Below are positions 23,262 to 24,771 of a stretch of 24,771 bases of DNA, piece by piece. Within the stretch, counting starts at the first letter, position 1. Each line of letters begins with the position of its first letter. Where the stretch lies: the NCBI GenBank assembly GCA_934552855.1, contig CAKTEU010000029.1, positions 1 to 24,771 on the forward strand, written 5' to 3'. This stretch comes from an uncultured Eubacteriales bacterium (GTDB lineage: Bacteria; Bacillota; Clostridia; Oscillospirales; Acutalibacteraceae). A program made the position numbers and the translations under genes. Below the pieces are notes generated by a model. That model did not search any database. It was not told the origin of the DNA and saw only the letters and a list, made by a program, of their open reading frames with translations.

Positions 23262-23287
23262 TAAAACCCGAGAAAGGAACAGAAAAT

Positions 23288-24679
23288 ATGAACACGCAGT
23301 TTTTTAAAAGAATTGTTGCGGCAATGCTTTCCGTGCTTATGACGCTTGCCGGCGCAGTGAGATACGGCGGAGTTGTCATTAAATCAAGGTTCGGCGGCGA
23401 TGATTATTCAATCACACGCATTGACCTAAGCGTTAAGCCTGACGGCCTTGACAAAAAGTTCAGTTATCTTTATGAGCTTACAACGCTTGACAATTCGCTG
23501 AGTTATGCCGCTCATCCGGATTCGGTACTTCTCAAAAACGGAAACATTCTCACAATGTATCCGGCAGGACACGGAAAGGGAGCAGTGCTTAATAAAATCA
23601 GCACAGACGGCGGCGTTTCTTGGAGCGAAAGCCTCAAAAACACGCCGAAAAGCTGGGAAACTTCACGTGAAACGCCGACTGTTTATCGCCTTAAGTTTAC
23701 CGACGGAAAAACGGATGATAAGCTCATCATGATTTCTGCAAACCCAAAGTGGGGAACCGAACCTACAACAGGTGGATTTAATTGCTCAATTTCTTGTGAC
23801 GAGGGAGAGAACTGGTCGGAATTTGAACTTTTTTATGATAAAAGCAGTGACGGTGGAGTTATTCCGATTGTTGCAATGTCAAGCCTCACTCAGCTCAAGG
23901 AAAACGGAAAGTTTGTTGACAAATGGATGGGATTTTTCCATGACGCAGATTTTTATAATTACAGGACTATTCTCACTTTTGATGAAAACGGAAATATGCA
24001 CTGGTCAAAGCCCGAAAAATATTTCAACGAATACAGAGACATTGAAAAAAGAACGAATATGTGTGAAGTTGAAGTAATCCGCTCCGATGAGGGCGGGGGC
24101 GACGAACTTTGCCTTATTACAAGAAGCAATTCAAAAAAAGAAAACTCGCTTCTTTCGTTTTCGTCCGATGAGGGCAAAACATGGTCAAAGCCGGTTTATG
24201 CTCCTGCCGCACTCAACGGCGAAAGGCATAAGGCCGATTACACACCTGACGGAAGGCTTTTTATCACTTTCCGTTCGATTGAAAGGGGAAAAAAGGCCGC
24301 CGCAAACGCCCCGCTTGAAAACCGAAACGGCTGGATGAGTGAAGGCTGGGTTGCATGGGTCGGAACGTACGACGACCTTAAAAATCAAAACGAAGGGCAA
24401 TACAGAATCAAGCTTGCCCATACATATCTCAAGCTTCAGCAAAACAAAGATTACGCCGCAAACGCAGACACCGGATATTGCGGAAATGTTGTTCTTTCAA
24501 ACGGAACAATCGTAACAACAAGCTATGGCTGTTTTGACAACACCGATTTTATCAAAAACTTTGAATTTCGCACTTCGATTGCTTCAAAGCGCATCAATTT
24601 AAGCGATATTGACGAACTTGCCGCATGGCTTGAAACTCAGCCCAAAGCCGAAGAAAGCAAGTCGGTTTTAGGCTGTTGA
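23288..24679 (+). CDS. Secreted sialidase-like protein with Asp-box repeats
   Basis: The 463-residue protein has a signal peptide and then a beta-propeller with Asp-boxes at about 104-112 (STDGGVSW), 169-176 (SCDEGENW) and 292-299 (SSDEGKTW). This is the pattern of GH33-type exo-sialidases and related propellers. The usual Arg-Ile-Pro motif near the first blade is not visible: the matching region reads AAHPDSVLLKNG, so the classical first arginine of the sialic-acid triad may be missing. It may therefore act on a different sugar or only bind. I chose the ATG at 23288 after GAAAGGAA; an earlier in-frame ATG at 23258 overlaps the previous gene's end. A total of 92 bases follow the stop, in which I see no gene. 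Confidence 0.8.
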   Translation: MNTQFFKRIVAAMLSVLMTLAGAVRYGGVVIKSRFGGDDYSITRIDLSVKPDGLDKKFSYLYELTTLDNSLSYAAHPDSVLLKNGNILTMYPAGHGKGAVLNKISTDGGVSWSESLKNTPKSWETSRETPTVYRLKFTDGKTDDKLIMISANPKWGTEPTTGGFNCSISCDEGENWSEFELFYDKSSDGGVIPIVAMSSLTQLKENGKFVDKWMGFFHDADFYNYRTILTFDENGNMHWSKPEKYFNEYRDIEKRTNMCEVEVIRSDEGGGDELCLITRSNSKKENSLLSFSSDEGKTWSKPVYAPAALNGERHKADYTPDGRLFITFRSIERGKKAAANAPLENRNGWMSEGWVAWVGTYDDLKNQNEGQYRIKLAHTYLKLQQNKDYAANADTGYCGNVVLSNGTIVTTSYGCFDNTDFIKNFEFRTSIASKRINLSDIDELAAWLETQPKAEESKSVLGC

Positions 24680-24771
24680 AAAAATTGACCGGATATGGGA
24701 CTGTCGCATTTAGCGCAGAACAAAGAGTAAAAAGTCAAAATTAAAAATATAATTTACGGATGCCGTCAAAA

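Overview
The window reads as chromosome of an obligately anaerobic, low-to-mid GC member of the Bacillota, most likely a gut-associated Clostridia. The evidence is strong AGGAG-type ribosome binding sites, A/T-rich sigma-A promoters, many oxygen-sensitive iron-sulfur enzymes ([FeFe] hydrogenase, HdrABC, class I fumarase, 2-oxoacid:ferredoxin oxidoreductase) and secreted glycan-active proteins. All recognised genes are on the + strand. I saw no tRNA, rRNA, CRISPR array or insertion sequence.

Layout. (1) 1-2213: a decayed fragment of a secreted Fn3-like protein, then a small unit with a cupin protein and a secreted proline-rich protein, ending in a terminator. (2) 2547-14858: one long, tightly packed run of 14 genes: a thioredoxin-like [2Fe-2S] ferredoxin, a putative group B [FeFe] hydrogenase, hdrB, hdrC, hdrA, an mvhD/flxD gene, two more Flx-like iron-sulfur subunits, an FAD/NAD(P)H module (FlxA-like), a soluble fumarate reductase pair (FrdB, FrdA), the two subunits of class I fumarase, and a SemiSWEET-like membrane protein. 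A strong terminator follows. (3) 15177-19269: two close paralogues of an AMP-forming acyl-CoA ligase, each near a small protein of unknown function. (4) 19547-22111: four overlapping subunits of a KOR/VOR-type 2-oxoacid:ferredoxin oxidoreductase, behind a very good promoter. (5) 22248-24679: a secreted GH18-like protein and a secreted sialidase-like Asp-box protein.

How it may work together (inference). The central operon looks like a soluble electron-bifurcating fumarate reductase. NAD(P)H would enter at the FlxA-like subunit and be split at the HdrA flavin. One branch would go through HdrBC and FrdB to fumarate at FrdA. The other would go to ferredoxin and then to H2 through the hydrogenase, or to reductive carboxylation by the 2-oxoacid oxidoreductase downstream. 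Fumarase in the same operon would supply fumarate from malate. Details support a soluble, quinone-independent, fumarate-reducing enzyme: no membrane anchor genes, an asparagine where classical FrdA has the FAD-binding histidine, and two complete four-cysteine cluster motifs in FrdB. The ligases could feed acyl-CoA, perhaps succinyl-CoA or a branched-chain acyl-CoA, to the 2-oxoacid oxidoreductase, but their substrates cannot be read from sequence.
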